Part shown: one piece after another, positions 1-13,084 of the stretch
Numbering within the stretch: position 1 is the stretch's first letter
Layout of the letters: each line of letters begins with the position of its first letter
From: Terebella lapidaria
Lineage: Eukaryota; Annelida; Polychaeta; Terebellida; Terebellidae
Assembly (NCBI GenBank): GCA_949152475.1
Contig: OX424555.1
Span: 18,308,868-18,372,867 of the forward strand
DNA: 64,000 nucleotides
Direction of reading: 5' to 3'
Notes under the pieces: model-generated
Told to the model about the DNA's origin: nothing
Databases searched by the model: none
The model's input: only the letters and a program-made list of their open reading frames with translations
Translations under genes and position numbers: made by a program

Positions 1-76
1 CTGACTCAGACAAGTACAGTGTACCCGGCGACGGGGAAATGGATGACCATTGATTTTGTCGTATTTCCAATTTCAG

Positions 77-1329
77 ATGTCCACGCTGGGATTTGGAACC
101 TGTGCCACGTCAACATCACTGTGGCGAAGAAGCCGAGTCTCTGTGCCGATGGAAAGCCATGTAACAGTCCCCAAGATCCCTCGTCTTACATTCCGATAAA
201 AATAAACCTTTTGATCAGGGTTCCATAAAATCGCCAGGATCGATTCAGCCTGTCTGGCCCCATAGATGATTGCTATATTTGGCACTTGTGCAATTGAAGT
301 GTGTGCAATCATCGGGGGCTTTAGTTTGGTGTGGTGCTGTGATTGTGGATGTAAGAGATCTCCGAGAGACTGTTATTGCCGTGGTCTGTGTAGAAAACAC
401 ATAAACCACGGCAGTGAGTGCTACTTGTGTGTGTTACTGAGGGTTGTTGTGTCTCTGTGATGCTTGGGTGATCAAATGTTCTTGTGAATGGCCCTACTTC
501 CATTTCACTGCAAATCAAACGGTGTTCTCTCTCAATTACTGCACAATCAAACCCACATGTTCACGAATAAAGACACACTTAAAAGAATACACCCTAGTGA
601 CAAGAGAGTCTATGCATCAATTGCGCCTAACCATCTATACCTGTATACATAACCTGTTGCACACAAACACAACAACAATAACTCATACAGTCAGGCCACA
701 CATAGACACATGGTTTATATCATCACTAACTGGTGGAGAATGCTGTTGCAGACTGGCAGAATGCTGTGATCGGTCTTCTCGTGTTCTCGGTGGCGTCCGG
801 TTTCCTGGCCACGATACTGTCGATATCCGGGGTCTGTGCGGCACAACTGCCTCGCAAGATCTACTACTACCACTCGGCCGGGGAGATCTACCTGATCTGT
901 GGTGAGCAGACCGGGCAGGAGGCCATCAAAATGACACGATAATACTAGATTCATTAAGTATGTTCTTACGGTACTCGTTTCGAGATGGCTTGAGGACACG
1001 ATTCCATAAGTTTTTCGTTTGATGTCAGTTTACTTGTGTTAGGACAATTGCTATTTAAATGTTTTCAAGTGGAAGACTTACATTGAATGTGTTAACTTGC
1101 AGCTCTCTCGTGTGTGGCGGGTCTGATAGTGTACCCGTCCGCCCTGGCGACAGTGGATATTGAGAACGCCGACTTGAGTTATGGAGTTGGGTACGGACTG
1201 GGCTGGGGAGCCGCCTTCTTCTTCCTCACCTCGGCCGTGTGCATGTGTCTGGACGACTTGGTGCGGGCCTTCGCCCGGGGCCTTTGTCAGTGTATCGGCC
1301 GGCGGGACGACAACGACACACGCGTATGA
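77..1329 (+). CDS. PMP-22/claudin-superfamily four-pass membrane protein, 3' exons (5' end outside window)
   Basis: Three exons fit together in one phase: 77-160, 752-901 and 1103-1329. Each is bounded by AG/GT (acceptors ..TTTCAG, ..TTGCAG, ..TTGCAG; donors CAT|GTAACA and G|GTGAGC), and all junctions are phase 1. Exon 1 carries GIWNLC followed 12 residues later by a second Cys, the first-extracellular-loop signature of the PMP-22/EMP/claudin family (GLWxxC..C). Exon 2 encodes a hydrophobic helix starting WQNAVIGLLVFS. Exon 3 encodes two more helices (GLIVYPSA and YGLGWGAAFFFLTSAVC) and a short Cys/Arg-rich cytoplasmic tail ending NDTRV, then TGA. That leaves TM1 upstream of the window. The exons are clearly GC-richer than the flanks. 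Bases 1-76 are also open in the same frame, so exon 1 could begin earlier. The family is known for membrane, junction or channel-accessory roles; which of these applies cannot be told. Confidence 0.75.
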
Positions 1330-2264
1330 CAAAGGCTGGACACTCAGCCCTTCGTCGTCAACGCCTGAGGACACGTGACACCGAGGGAAGGGGATTCATT
1401 CGCTAGGTGTCACTGCCGCTCACCTCGCTCAAGTTCAGCACCACGCCAGCGGAAATTGCTCGCGTGTCGTGGCACCTGGAAAGTCTACGAATAAGTGTCA
1501 CACCCAGAAATGGTGGCCAGGTCCTGATGAAGACTGATTGCTCCGTCTTCGCTACTGGACGCTCCTGCAGCAAGCCTCAAAGGATTTTCCGGCGACATGG
1601 AATTGTGTTATCACGTGATCAGATGAAAGCACGAACCCCCAAGAACCCCACTCGGTGATGGATCTACCACGACATATAATCTGGCGTTTATCGTTCACTG
1701 CCTCTCTAAGCCTGTCCACGTTGGTTTTTTGCCCCGTGCAAGCAATCGTTGTCAAGTGGATAAATCTGTCGGCGACGCTGGGGTCAAACGCCAGGCGGCC
1801 TCGGGATTATGGATTACTGTGCTATACATTGCCATAGATGAAAAGCCAACTGTCGGTCTGGCTTGGAGAATCACGTACTGTAACTGACCCGTGAAGGCCA
1901 TTGCACTATATCGCCAACAGGAATATAGATATTAATGGCTTATCGTGTCCAAACATGGAGACAAAACAAAGAAAAAACAACTGAGCAAAGTGTACAATGA
2001 TGTCTTTCATTCATCTGGTCCGTTACGTTTTGTGATTTCAGAATTGTTAATGTATTCACATTATGTCATTACTACAGCTTCACAAATCGTACACTCTTAA
2101 CTTGACGTATATACTTTTGATTTAATCTAAAATATTTATCGCATATAAATACTGTGTAGGCTACTCTTTATAGTGTAATAATTTTTAGAAACAAATCAAA
2201 GCAGTCAGTGTGTATGTACCCCAGAGGTGACTTGTAAGTCGTGACCTCTGAAGTTCCACTACTC
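1330..2264. other. Downstream of the claudin-like gene; no gene seen
   Basis: GC-richer sequence continues to about 1650 and may be 3' UTR, then the DNA becomes AT-rich. No coding exon or convincing poly(A) signal was found close to the stop. A short imperfect hairpin lies at 2222-2250 (CAGAGGT ... ACCTCTG). Confidence 0.4.
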
Positions 2265-2687
2265 CTAGATGTAGGTGAGCACGGTGACTTCGTTACTGGT
2301 GACTGTTGTTGAAGATTGTCTTGGTGCTTTGTTATTGATCATTGTTTGTTCTTTGTCTGTTAAGCACTCGGCCTGTTCTGAAGCTTGTAGAGATCTAGAC
2401 CCCAAAATAACAAACTGCTGAGAAGTAAAACGTGTATACATGTCAGTCAGGGGCGCACTGTATGTCAGCCCTTTCCTGATAATCAAAATTGCCTGCTGAT
2501 TACCACTGCCCAGAATGAACTTCATCACTGACTTTCTCAATATTTCGGTGCAATGTCCACAAACATTTTCTGCTATGGGACACATTTCCCACAAATAGCA
2601 ATTTTTAATGAACCTATGAATTTTTTTGGCTGTTGTTACTGCTGACAATAAAATAAACTGCAGGTTTCGGGTAAACAAGATAACCAC
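2265..2687 (-). CDS. Unidentified 140-codon open reading frame
   Basis: An uninterrupted minus-strand frame beginning MVILFTRNLQFILLSAVTTA. It has a hydrophobic start and a short Cys-containing stretch (CPIAENVCGHC). I recognise no family and see no duplicate to test for conservation. At this length in AT-rich DNA, chance is a serious alternative, as is an exon of an unseen gene. Confidence 0.18.
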   Translation of the reverse strand: MVILFTRNLQFILLSAVTTAKKIHRFIKNCYLWEMCPIAENVCGHCTEILRKSVMKFILGSGNQQAILIIRKGLTYSAPLTDMYTRFTSQQFVILGSRSLQASEQAECLTDKEQTMINNKAPRQSSTTVTSNEVTVLTYI

Positions 2688-5399
2688 TAGAACACCGTGG
2701 TTAATATCCTGCCATCATGAAAAAAATATGTAATGTACTAACTGTAAAGCAAGTAATGTGTGTCCTTTTATCTTGGTGTATTTCCTAGGATTATGGTGCA
2801 ATTCATCTCAGTCCTTTCCTGGAATATTAGAAAGCTTCGAGCTTAAAAATAAATAACTTTTGCAATTTTACATCCCCCCCCCACCGAAATAACGATTTGA
2901 AGGTGAGGTATTTTATCTGTTTTATCACAATTTCTTTTTTTTTAATGTAGATCTGATAGTTTCTTACAAAAGTACATTCCATTCAGGAGTTCAACAAGCA
3001 GTTAGAATATTTCATGTGTCGTTGTGGAAAGTCCACGTGGTGATGTGAAATGGTAATGTAATGATAATGTGCAGTATGTACCGGTAACAATGTTCCTATG
3101 CATAGGCGTTCATCCAAATGTAGCAAAAAGTATACCTTAATAACTATCCAAAACAGAAAGGATATGGCAACACAATTATTTTCTGGGAAGAATTACCCCC
3201 TCCCTATAGGGACTGACTTATGTATGTTTCTTGGTATATGTAGTTTCATCGTTCGCCGCTCAAATTTTGCTCGTTCGCTTCATTCCATACGATCAATCTA
3301 TAATTCAATACCCACTGAGTAATTATCATGTCAAGATGTGTATTATGAACACAATGTACATGCATGCTTGATTTACTCAGTATACATCACGTATGCATAT
3401 ACATCACAGCCATTGCGTTTTTGTCGTATATGTAAGTCCAATAATTATCATATGTATTTAGCAGTGCCTCTATTTCATACTGTATCCTAAACGGTACGTA
3501 CATGTTTGTTATTCTATCTACATGTTCGTGTAATATATTACCCACCGCGATTTCTCTTGTACACCCGTAGTACTCGGTTGTTCACAAGGTGCTCCTACAT
3601 TATTGTATTGTATACTTCGTTTCTCATTCACTCACCGTGTCTCCTGTAATACCAGACACATAGTTCTGTATATTATTACTCCTTTAATATTTCATTCTTC
3701 TTGAAGTTTTACATTTTCTCTGATTTATACTGCAAATGCTGGCTTACAAGAGTATATTGAAACTCAGCATGATATTTGATAAATAAAGTATATTCTTCAA
3801 CTACAGATACATGTGACTTTTTTTATGCTGATCATCCTACAACGAAACAACACCAATGTAACTACTCTTGAATGCTATTGCGAATGGAATCACTGTATCC
3901 AGCCACACTGTCTCGAAGTTGAACAATAAACTCGAGCTCCTTACCATGCTAGATGAATGATAGACGATGTACATTAATAATAATTTAGTTTCCTGTCTGG
4001 TGAATACTGATGTGGGATGCCAATTAACACGACTTGTTCCCCGGTGTGTCCCCAGTACAGCTCGCCTGCCATCGATTGTCCCCCACTGATGCCAGGACAC
4101 GTCCCACATTCAAACCAGCCAGCAATGAACATCGCAACATCCTCTTGAATTGCCGTCCACATTCAGATGTACCCGGATGAACTGGTGCTGCTGGCCAGTG
4201 ATTGGTTAGAATACGAGATGGCGGCATTTGACAGCAATCCTCCTGATGACTTTCCCGGAAATTCCATTGAGCAACGATCGATAACTCTCATAATAGCCAG
4301 CTTTCTTGGGATTCACGCTCTGTATCCAGCCGATATTCCTATCTATCCCATCATCGGTTTATTCCACAATGTCGAAATCCTAACAACAACCTTGCTTTGG
4401 GTATTTAATATGTGTGTGTTCACAATAGTCAATCTAACCTGAATTCATATGATCATCCAAAATACTTTTATATCCCAGTAATATCCCAGTAATACATATC
4501 ATACCCAAATCAAATATACAACACTCAGACACAACTATTGTATACTTGTCATGTCTACATAATATAACGTCCCAAGTTATGTCTCTAGAGGGCTTTAGTT
4601 GGTCAAGTAGGCATCTAGTTGTTCGGCAATTGTTGGTCAAAACACTGAAAGCGATGTACTCTGTGACATTTCGCTCGGGCGCCAGAGAAGCGTCATGTAC
4701 GTCTATGCCATATTTAATCTCACAACTCCCAATAAGGGCGAAAAACAACTGTCTGAGAGTATTTTGTGCTTAAAGTATGGATGGCCGGTGTAGTAATGTA
4801 TAGTATTGTTTGTACTACAGTGTAGTTCATATACACAGTCACCTTTGCCGTTTTATTTGTTTCCTCTTCACGCCACCACTCTTATTATATATACACCAAC
4901 TTCATTGCTAGTGTAATACTTCTCTGCATATTGTCGAGTAACACTAATCGTCAGAAAAATCCACAGATTTTATGTATATTCCATGTAAATAGTTACACTC
5001 TTACATTAAGGGTGAGTATGTTGTGAAACCATAGCACCAGAACAACAACAAATTTACAGAGAGGACTTATTTCAACACTATTACATTCTGGGGATTAAGG
5101 ATATCCCGGCCATTGAGGTCTTCAGTTTTAAAACGTGAAGTATATGTCTTATTAAAATCACAAACAGAAAAAAAAACACGTAGAATACGCACTGAACCCT
5201 TTCTCTGTAGCATATTATGAACATAAAGTCGGAACCTAATACAATAATCGGCGACCATTTTCATTCATTGGAAACCTCATACCACAAATCAAGTCAGACA
5301 CAGAATCAGTCATTGACCTTAACTGTGAAATGTTGAGTGTTCATATGTAGATACATTACCGATAGTATAATAAAAATGTGATGATGCCAATGACATTTC
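2688..5399. other. Non-coding stretch with one GC-richer patch
   Basis: Mostly AT-rich sequence with no recognisable gene. The patch at about 4020-4240 is GC-richer and open in several frames on both strands: plus from 4167, starting MYPDELVLLASDW, and minus frames across 3974-4227. It may be a relic exon, but no frame matches a family I know. Confidence 0.3.
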
Positions 5400-6145
5400 T
5401 GTATAGGACCCTGTAAGGGTTTGGTGCGTTCCCAACTATACAGCTCAATTCTACGGAGTACGAGAGTAAGACCGTAGCGCTCAATACGGTTCAATGTCAT
5501 ACTCCATACTATATTATAGAATCACAGGAAGATGGTAATAAACTGGAACCCTGTCTGGTCACTGTGTTGTCACGACATTTTGTCATCTACCATCGTTAAT
5601 CTCACATGCTTGTGTCCCCCGTGACATTGGGCGGTGTCTGGAGGAAAATCTCCTGTAGAACCGACAGCTCGAACGATGGCTAAAACACAACAGACCTAGG
5701 CTGGGAAATGTGTAGCTACCATAATCAAGTGGTCGTGTTTGTGGAAGTAATTGCACACTTGTATAATAATGCAGCATATCTGATATTGTGTCCTGGCGAA
5801 GAACAGCCAAAAACAAGCATTTCATATTATACAGACATAGTAATATTCTTTTTAAAACTCAATGTTTTATGTGATTTTTTTATGTTCTAAAGTGAAAAAG
5901 ACGCCCATAAGGTTTTCGAGTGGATATTATTATAAACAAATCAATAAAATTCAGTATAATTCTTACCAAAGACATCGAAATACACGACATTGTATTTCTC
6001 ATTCCCCAGATGCTCTATTGTTCATACTGCCGCAGTAATGGGTAAAAAGAACTGCAGTTTCTGACGGGGAGAGACTCTGGTGTACTGCGTCGGCGATAAT
6101 GTGGAATAATTGGAAATCTAATTGTGCGGGATATGTTTCCCAGAG

Positions 6146-6352
6146 ATGACAGCAAGTGTTGGAACAAACCTCACGACATCAGAGAGAATGTTTGCACAAA
6201 AGCCAGATATCAGTCCTGGTGTTGATACTGAGCATAATTTTTGCCCATATTATTATTGTGATGTCGAGTCAATCATGCTCAGTATTTTTAAAGACATCAA
6301 CTTTTCATATGAATACATATCATTGTTTATAAATGCAGCGATGTGTACTTAG
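6146..6352 (+). CDS. Small ORF, 68 codons, duplicated at 18709
   Basis: A frame starting MTASVGTNLTTSERMFAQ and ending in TAG. Its duplicate at 18709-18915 is open in the same frame. The pair differ by three indels (6, 9 and 3 bases), every one a multiple of three, and both have the same total length. This is weak evidence of past protein-level constraint. There is a Cys-Pro-Tyr-Tyr-Tyr-Cys stretch but no signal peptide and no family I recognise. It may be an exon of a larger decayed gene rather than a free-standing gene. More distant copies of this block (16640, 42050, 48850) are frameshifted or stopped. Confidence 0.3.
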   Translation: MTASVGTNLTTSERMFAQKPDISPGVDTEHNFCPYYYCDVESIMLSIFKDINFSYEYISLFINAAMCT

Positions 6353-9149
6353 CAATTACCTGTGGATACTGCGTGTGTCAGATATGATTATATCATGTTA
6401 TGATGCTATACAACATAACATCACAGTTACACGTGTCCGAGCCTCACTAAACCCATAATATTAATTGTGATATATCATGATATACGTGTAATTAGTGATG
6501 AGGTATGGACACCTGAACAGCACAATACGTTCTGTACCACGAATTAATATTGTACTTGTAAACGCGATACTCTAGTACAGTTTCTCCACCAGCACGTACA
6601 ATGTAATATACCATTGCGTTGCATAACGTACCCACAATATTCCCAGGACGACAAATGAGGAATATGTCAACACAAGGAAATGAGGCGCCCGCTGAGCATG
6701 CAAACGGTTGGTAAGTGTAATAAACATACTATCAGTTCCAGTGATCCATATCCATTTTGTATCCTGGTGTTAACAACATCATTCTTCTGCAGAAAGTCAT
6801 GCATCACTTTGTATATAATCCATATTGACCATAAATTCAGAATAAGTCAAAATATGATGGAGAATCATTTTACTAACAATTGTTGAATAATGTATAAATA
6901 GCACGTTTGCAATCCATCCACAGAAAAACATTGGTACTGATATGCAACTCCCTCTCATACATGGCAAGGAAAACGTCACTATTTTTGTATTTTATGTGTA
7001 TTTATACGAAAATATCAACTACAGGAAAATGGGTGAAGGACAATATTCAGCCATGTTTCAATTGACTGTATAAAAGCAATCCAAACCAGGGTGTTAATAA
7101 TACACACACAGACGATTTGCCCTTGTATACTACAAATGTATTCATTTTATCCCCATGTGCACCACACTCTCTAGCAAACACAATTCGATATGTTATTTCA
7201 TACCTGTAGCGCATTTAATACCACCTGGTGACATCATCATTGATTTTAGTCATGGAAATCTCATGAGTTAGCGAACGCTCCAGAATGTTATGTTGTGTTG
7301 AACGCACTACTGGTCTAAATTTACTGCACTCTCGATGAGAGCTTCCTTTGGAAACACCAAAAGAGTTTTCTATTGATAATATAGTATGCAATGCCCATTG
7401 CCCGTATATGTTCTATGTATATGATCTCACGTTGAACCAATTTATCTTCTAACATTAAAAGAACTTTGTGTGCGAAGAAATATATATCGGTCAATCCGCA
7501 TAACACTCTGATATGATGCAGTATGAGCCCAGTTTTGAACATGACATGTACACAATCATTTGCTATTGTTTCTTTTGCAAGACTATCATATTCATGTCAA
7601 AATTCATATTCTATCTGATTTTGAAGCTTGTCTTATTAGGTATTGGTCCATAAGATAGTCATTGTGGAATATATCAGAGTTAATTTTGTGCATGTGCGAT
7701 ACTCTGAGTGTTATAATTACGAGTATTTTGTAGGCTAAGCAGTTATTCATTCATGGATGATGTTCAGTTCATTCCTCTAAAGAAGAAAAAAAATGGAATA
7801 AATGTATGCCACTATAGAAAACGTTGCGTAAAACACTAATTATTGGGGGTATACTATATGGTTAATGGTACAGTTCTGCTGCTGATATCGGAATGACAAT
7901 ATTATCAACAACTTCCCCTGATATTGTTCATTATTAACGGTAGAGCTTCATAGGTATTTAGGCAATATTTAAAAAAAAATACATATTTAGAAACCAACCT
8001 ATTTATCAGTTCATCTTTTCTACTTTGCGGTGGATCAGAATCTCGTCATATCACTTGATGTAGAAAAATTATCGATCTGTCAACACAGTTCCTGGAGAAT
8101 GAGGAAAGATTTCAGATGCCAGAGAGGAAACTCTGATTGAGGTGAAACCGTCAAATATTGACACAGCCATTGTGAAGTGGCGAGCCTCTGTACGTCATTA
8201 TATATTCGATACACAAAGGTTGGCGATATTGCGAGAAATACCCAATTATACTGAGCGAATTTTGTGGTGGTACAATATGGGAGACGGTAGAAATTCCTGA
8301 GCTCTCAACAGAGTTCATCACCTGAAGACCCATAGTGTTATGGTTCCTAAAATTGAAAATCCAAGACCAGACACAATACTTGTAAATTTATAGTGTCATG
8401 TTCTTCATAATACGTGTATGCTCACTCTTCCAACATATATTGTATATATCATCCAATCAATTAATAAACTATATTACTCATGTTGTGTACGCAGAATCAA
8501 CATATGATCATACTGTAACAAATTGTTCTGAGAAAATAATGTGCGTAAATACATAGTGCATCGAGCATCAACCTACACACAAAAGCAAACACAAATTTGG
8601 CTTGCCAGTTCAACATGAAAACAGTCACGTCCGAACCCTATTTGAGCAAGTATCTTTGTTTGGCAATTATAATTCAACACAAGATGTGTCTACTCTCTGA
8701 AAGCTTTGTACTCTCTGACATTTTGCTCGATAGCCAAAGAATCATCATTCAGGCATGTTTGGCGTATGTAAAATACCACTTCTCGGCCCGTTTCTTCACA
8801 GAGTGTAAACATTGGGTCTGAGAAGGAACCACAGTCTGAGAACTGAAGCATGGATTGCCCATGTACATGTGGTTTACATACCTTAACTACATTAGACTCA
8901 ACTACATATTGAGGTATGGGCCTATATGAACATGCAAATTTTTAGTTGCATAATTTTTTTTTATATCACAGCTAAAAATACTTGAACCATTTCCATGTCT
9001 AACTGTAACCAAAATTTATTACCAGCATAGACTTTCAACATACCCCTGACAAAATTGTTTTGATCCCCATATATTCCGAATAACGTGGAAGCCAGAAACA
9101 TTTTTATGAACATGAATCTGTCATGTGCACTGTGAACAATCAGACTATT

Positions 9150-9592
9150 GTATTGCGCTGTTCCAAAGCTAGTTGCAAATATGAGGACTTTTTTATAGAA
9201 GTGCCCAGCTAGTCTCGAAACTGCTGCGACAAGGATATGTTTTACCAAGACTTATAGCTGCCCCCAATAAATTCTATGGACGTCATCATGATCTGGTTGA
9301 TAAATACACCAAATCCATGACTGGCATGCAAATAGATCTATTTTCATGTTAATTTTGGAGAATTCATGACGGGTGCCACTAGTGGGGCAGGAAATGCCCC
9401 CTCTTTCCGGAACACCTGATTTCACCTCCTAATGGCCATTTTTAGGGGTTCATGAGTTTCCCTGTCAATTTTGTTTTTTCATTGCCTGATGCCTGATATG
9501 ACTCCCTGTCCCCGGACTATGATATTGGATAATGGACCCTGTGTTTTTCGCTCGAAATACTTAATACTGGTTATTGATTCTATGTCTAGTAT
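9150..9592 (+). repeat. Dispersed-repeat insertion with a molluscan-type conserved core
   Basis: About 440 bp present here but missing from the duplicate, where 21660-21700 reads straight across. The core at about 9367-9500 contains GCCACTAGTGGGGCAGG and CTTTCCGGAACACCTGA. I remember this block as very abundant in bivalve and other molluscan genomes. It is probably a SINE or LINE-tail fragment. Its class and exact ends are not resolved. Confidence 0.45.
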
Positions 9593-9749
9593 TACAGTAT
9601 CTGTATAAAAACTACTTATTCTACGCTGTTAAATAACTCATCCAGAAAGGTTCAATCTAGGCCTATACATATGAGACCCCGGCAGTCACCTCGAGGGTGT
9701 TTCCAGGCTCCAGCGAACATACCCCCGATACATATATGGCAGTGTCTAT

Positions 9750-9815
9750 TAGTCCATGAGCCCATCCAAAATTTACTACCATGAAAGGGCACCAAACTTT
9801 GATTGTATATATGAT
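9750..9815. repeat. Left terminal inverted repeat of the 6.3-kb element
   Basis: The 13-bp tip matches the right end perfectly in inverted orientation. After a length-variable linker, a second block of about 25 bp (centred on ACCATGAAAGGGCACCA) matches with two or three differences. Confidence 0.75.
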
Positions 9816-10516
9816 CCTCAACATGACAAAAAATCATGATGGACTTCTCAGAAGAGTAGCTTAAGTTTTCTACAAACCTTTGAACATAATGGTATATTAT
9901 GCTATAGCGAATGACAAAGTGAGCGATTTGAATGCACATTACAACATATTGTATTTAAACAAGGCATAGCGAAATCAATATGTTTTGTTTCATGAAATAT
10001 TATGGTGTTAGTTAAGTTATGACTGATTAATATATAGATGTTTTCACAATTTTGTTTGCAAATTCTAGAATTTCACAGCAGTCTAGTCTTGGATTGACGG
10101 AGCTACACTTTTGGCCACTGCGGATATCCGAAAATAATTTCAATATTTCAATGTGTATGAAAAGTGGTATATATTTTTTATACAGGATGATAATTAAGAA
10201 TAAGATTTGCGTATATGAAGCCATATTGTTCAAACACACGATGATTTGCAACAAGCGGCTATCAACATCGTACTTCACATTCGACGACGCAGGGTATGGT
10301 GATCTTCCTTACTCATTTATATATAAGTCGTAGTCCACATATTAAGATTATTTAAATAATTATTTAAGTTAATTGCTAATCACTTCTCCTGCCATTGAGA
10401 ATACCTGTGATGTCTGCAGCCCCATCCAATGACAATAAATACAGTGTATGCTTTTTTTCTTCTGTATGTTCTTAAACAACACATGGCTTGTCTATATCAT
10501 TCCAGGTGAGTAACTG

Positions 10517-13084
10517 ATGGATGTAACCCTGAAACCAGTGAAACGTTGTCGGATTGAGGAGAGAACATGTATTATATGTGGCAATAAGGCACCAATTGAT
10601 GAACTTACTAAACCAAAGGATCCAGTATCCATTGAAGCACTCAAGAATGCCGCCAAAGTACACAATTTTGATGCCATCCTTCAGATGTCCGAAATCGAGT
10701 ATGATACAAAACTCTGGTATCACAGGAACTGTCGTTCAGCTTTCACTCACAAGAAAACCCTTGCCAGTCTGGAACACAAAAATGAACCAGACGAAGTGGA
10801 AGAATCACGGAAATCATGCCGAAGTAGACCGAGTTCATCTCGTGTTATGGATCCTATTTGCATTTTCTGTGAAAAGAAGTCGAAGTATACAACACGATCC
10901 AAAACCCGTGAACCACTCATGCAGTCTTTGGAGCTCCGCTCTGATGAGAAGGTTCGACAAGCAGCCATTGATAAATTCGACGACAAAATTCTTGCTGTAA
11001 CATCACAAAATATAGTCGCAGTTGAAGCACACTACCATAAGACCTGTTATCACCTGTTACCACGAGATCCAAAACCGAAATGTCCTACTGTTAATGTGAC
11101 GCCTGAAGACGAAGCCTACCAGATTGCTGAACAAGAAGCATACAGAATGTTATTCAGACACATAAGGGAGACACTATTCAGTGAACCACAGGCAGTTCGA
11201 ATGACTGAACTTACAGAAAAACTTTCAGAATTCATGGGAACATTGGGCTTCGATAACATAAAGCAACATACAAAAAATCATATCCGTCGAAAGCTAGAAG
11301 CAGAATTCTGTGATTCCCTACATTTCAGCAATGAGGCAAATGGCAGGGTCCTGGTATATCCCGACAACCTTACACTGGTTAAAGTCCTCAGGGAAAATGT
11401 CTTCCTCAAGGATAGAGTACAAGAATTTGAGTCCACAAATGACATCAGACATAACATTAACCAATCTGCGGCCCATATCAGAAATGAAATCAAGTCCATG
11501 TCAAAACCCTCATGGCCACCCAAACCAGATGAACTGAATGATGATTACCTGAAGTTACCAGATAGTTTGGAAATATTCCTCAAGCAAGTCATCATTGGCG
11601 ATGCAGAAGATGGTACACCACGAATACAAAGGGTTGCACAATCTCTCGGGGAAGATATTGTATATGCTGTCAGCAGAGGGTCAACTATTCCTGCCAAACA
11701 TATACTGTTGCCATGGGGAATAAAATCTCTGACAGGGAATGTTGAAGTTATCAAAGTCTTGAACAGACTTGGGCACAGCATGTCCTATTCCAAGTTAGAG
11801 GAGTTAGATACTGCTCTCTGTCTTCAGAAACAAGAATGTGATGAAGGTATCTCCTTACCATCCAGCATTCACCCCTGTGTTCCTACAGCTTTGGCATTCG
11901 ATAATATTGATCGATTGGAGAAAACCCTGAGTGGTGGTGGAACATCCCACAGGGTTAATGGGATCATTGTCCAACCACAAGTGTCCACAGCTGCACCACC
12001 TCCAAAGGAGACTCCGGTGGCCAAGAAGAAGCTTCGAAGTGTACCTCCTGTGGCGCTGGATATCCCTGAGTATGTTGCAGGGTCAAGAGAGAGTCCACCA
12101 TCAACTAAACCTCTTGAAATCAATGAAGATCAAGAACTGGAATCCGCACATGCCAAAAACATCATCTGGGCATTGGCAAGGATGAGTGATGCAACCAAAG
12201 ATTGTGATACAACTGAGCAATTGGTATCATCATGGACAGGGTTCAATATCATGACACGTGATAACATAAGAGTATGCAAAGACAACATAGGATATCTACC
12301 AACCATAAATGCACCGGCAACGAAGTTGTCAACTGTACATGAGATCCTCAACCATGTCATGAGAGTCATGGATGCTCTGGATGTTGATGAAATAGTATGC
12401 GTGTTTGATCAGGCTCTGTACGCAAAGGCTGCTGAAGTCGTATGGAAACATCAGATGAGGTTCAAACCAATTGTGTTGAGAATGGGCACCTTCCATATGT
12501 TGATGAATCTTCTCTCCATCATTGGGAAACGGTTTGGGTCTGCAGGACTTCGCGACATTGCTGTGGAGTGTAACATCATTGCAGAAGGATCCATCGATGG
12601 AGTACTTGCAGGACGCAGTTACAACAGGGCCATTCGCCTGTGCAAGCTAGTGTATGAAGCCCTGTTGCGATTGGCATGGAAGCAATTTTATGTCTGGCTT
12701 GAAGCTAACCATGCAGAAGATGTTTGTCAACTCACTTCAAGCACCAATACCATCACAGAATTCAAGAACAACATTTCCAGTGATGGACTTGAACTGGCTT
12801 CTCGAAATGATTCTGTTTCTGTGGTGCTCCTGAGGTTTGATGAGTTCCTAACTCATCTGCATACCAGTCATGGTGAATTAGCAGCATTCTGGTTATCGTT
12901 CGTGGATCTTGTCGACACAATGTTAGGTTTGATCAGAGCATCCAGGGAAGGGAACTGGCTACTCCACCTGGCCTGCGTGAAGTCCTACATTCCATGGTGT
13001 TTCGCCTACGACAAACAAAACTACGCACGGTATACATCTGTCTACTACAGCCAAATGACTCGGCTCGCTGAAACGCACCCAGAG
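10517..13084 (+). CDS. Exon 1: two CCHC zinc modules and probable transposase core
   Basis: An intact 856-codon frame. Two N-terminal modules share the layout CxxC ... HxxxC: C18, C21, H69, C72 and C115, C118, H174, C177. These are probably DNA- or protein-binding zinc folds. After a charged linker, a conserved region from about residue 555 to the exon end includes VFDQALYAKA (D631), GTFHMLMNLL (H660), GLRDIAVE (D680, E684) and NWLLHLACVKSYIPW. Acidic residues in this order would suit an RNase-H-like transposase fold, but I cannot assign the catalytic set by eye. The frame runs 11 codons past the donor before a stop, as expected of an intron read-through. The shorter frames on both strands here are shadows. 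Confidence 0.75.

Larger units (their letters stand above)
5400..9746. repeat. Segmental duplication unit 1, left part
   Basis: This stretch matches 18000-21844 in the same order and orientation, at roughly nine bases in ten where compared by eye. Landmarks shared by both copies are the CCCTGTCTGGTCACTG-type block at 5536/18149, the GGGATATGTTTCCCAGAG block at 6128/18692, AATATGTCAACACAAG at 6661/19241, and AAAGATTTCAGATGCCAGAG at 8106/20588. It stops exactly where the 6.3-kb element is inserted and resumes at 16073. Confidence 0.8.

Noticed and set aside
444-905. 153-codon plus-strand ORF overlapping the claudin exon 2
   Set aside because: Low-complexity and in a different frame from the helix-coding exon, which has splice sites and a matching phase.
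2659-2700. tRNA-like A-box look on the minus strand (TAGTGGTTATC)
   Set aside because: No acceptor stem, anticodon arm or correctly spaced B box. Too little even for a tRNA-derived SINE head.
10554-12369. Several 75-150 codon frames on both strands within the element exon 1
   Set aside because: Shadows of the long coding frame. None has its own start context or family match.
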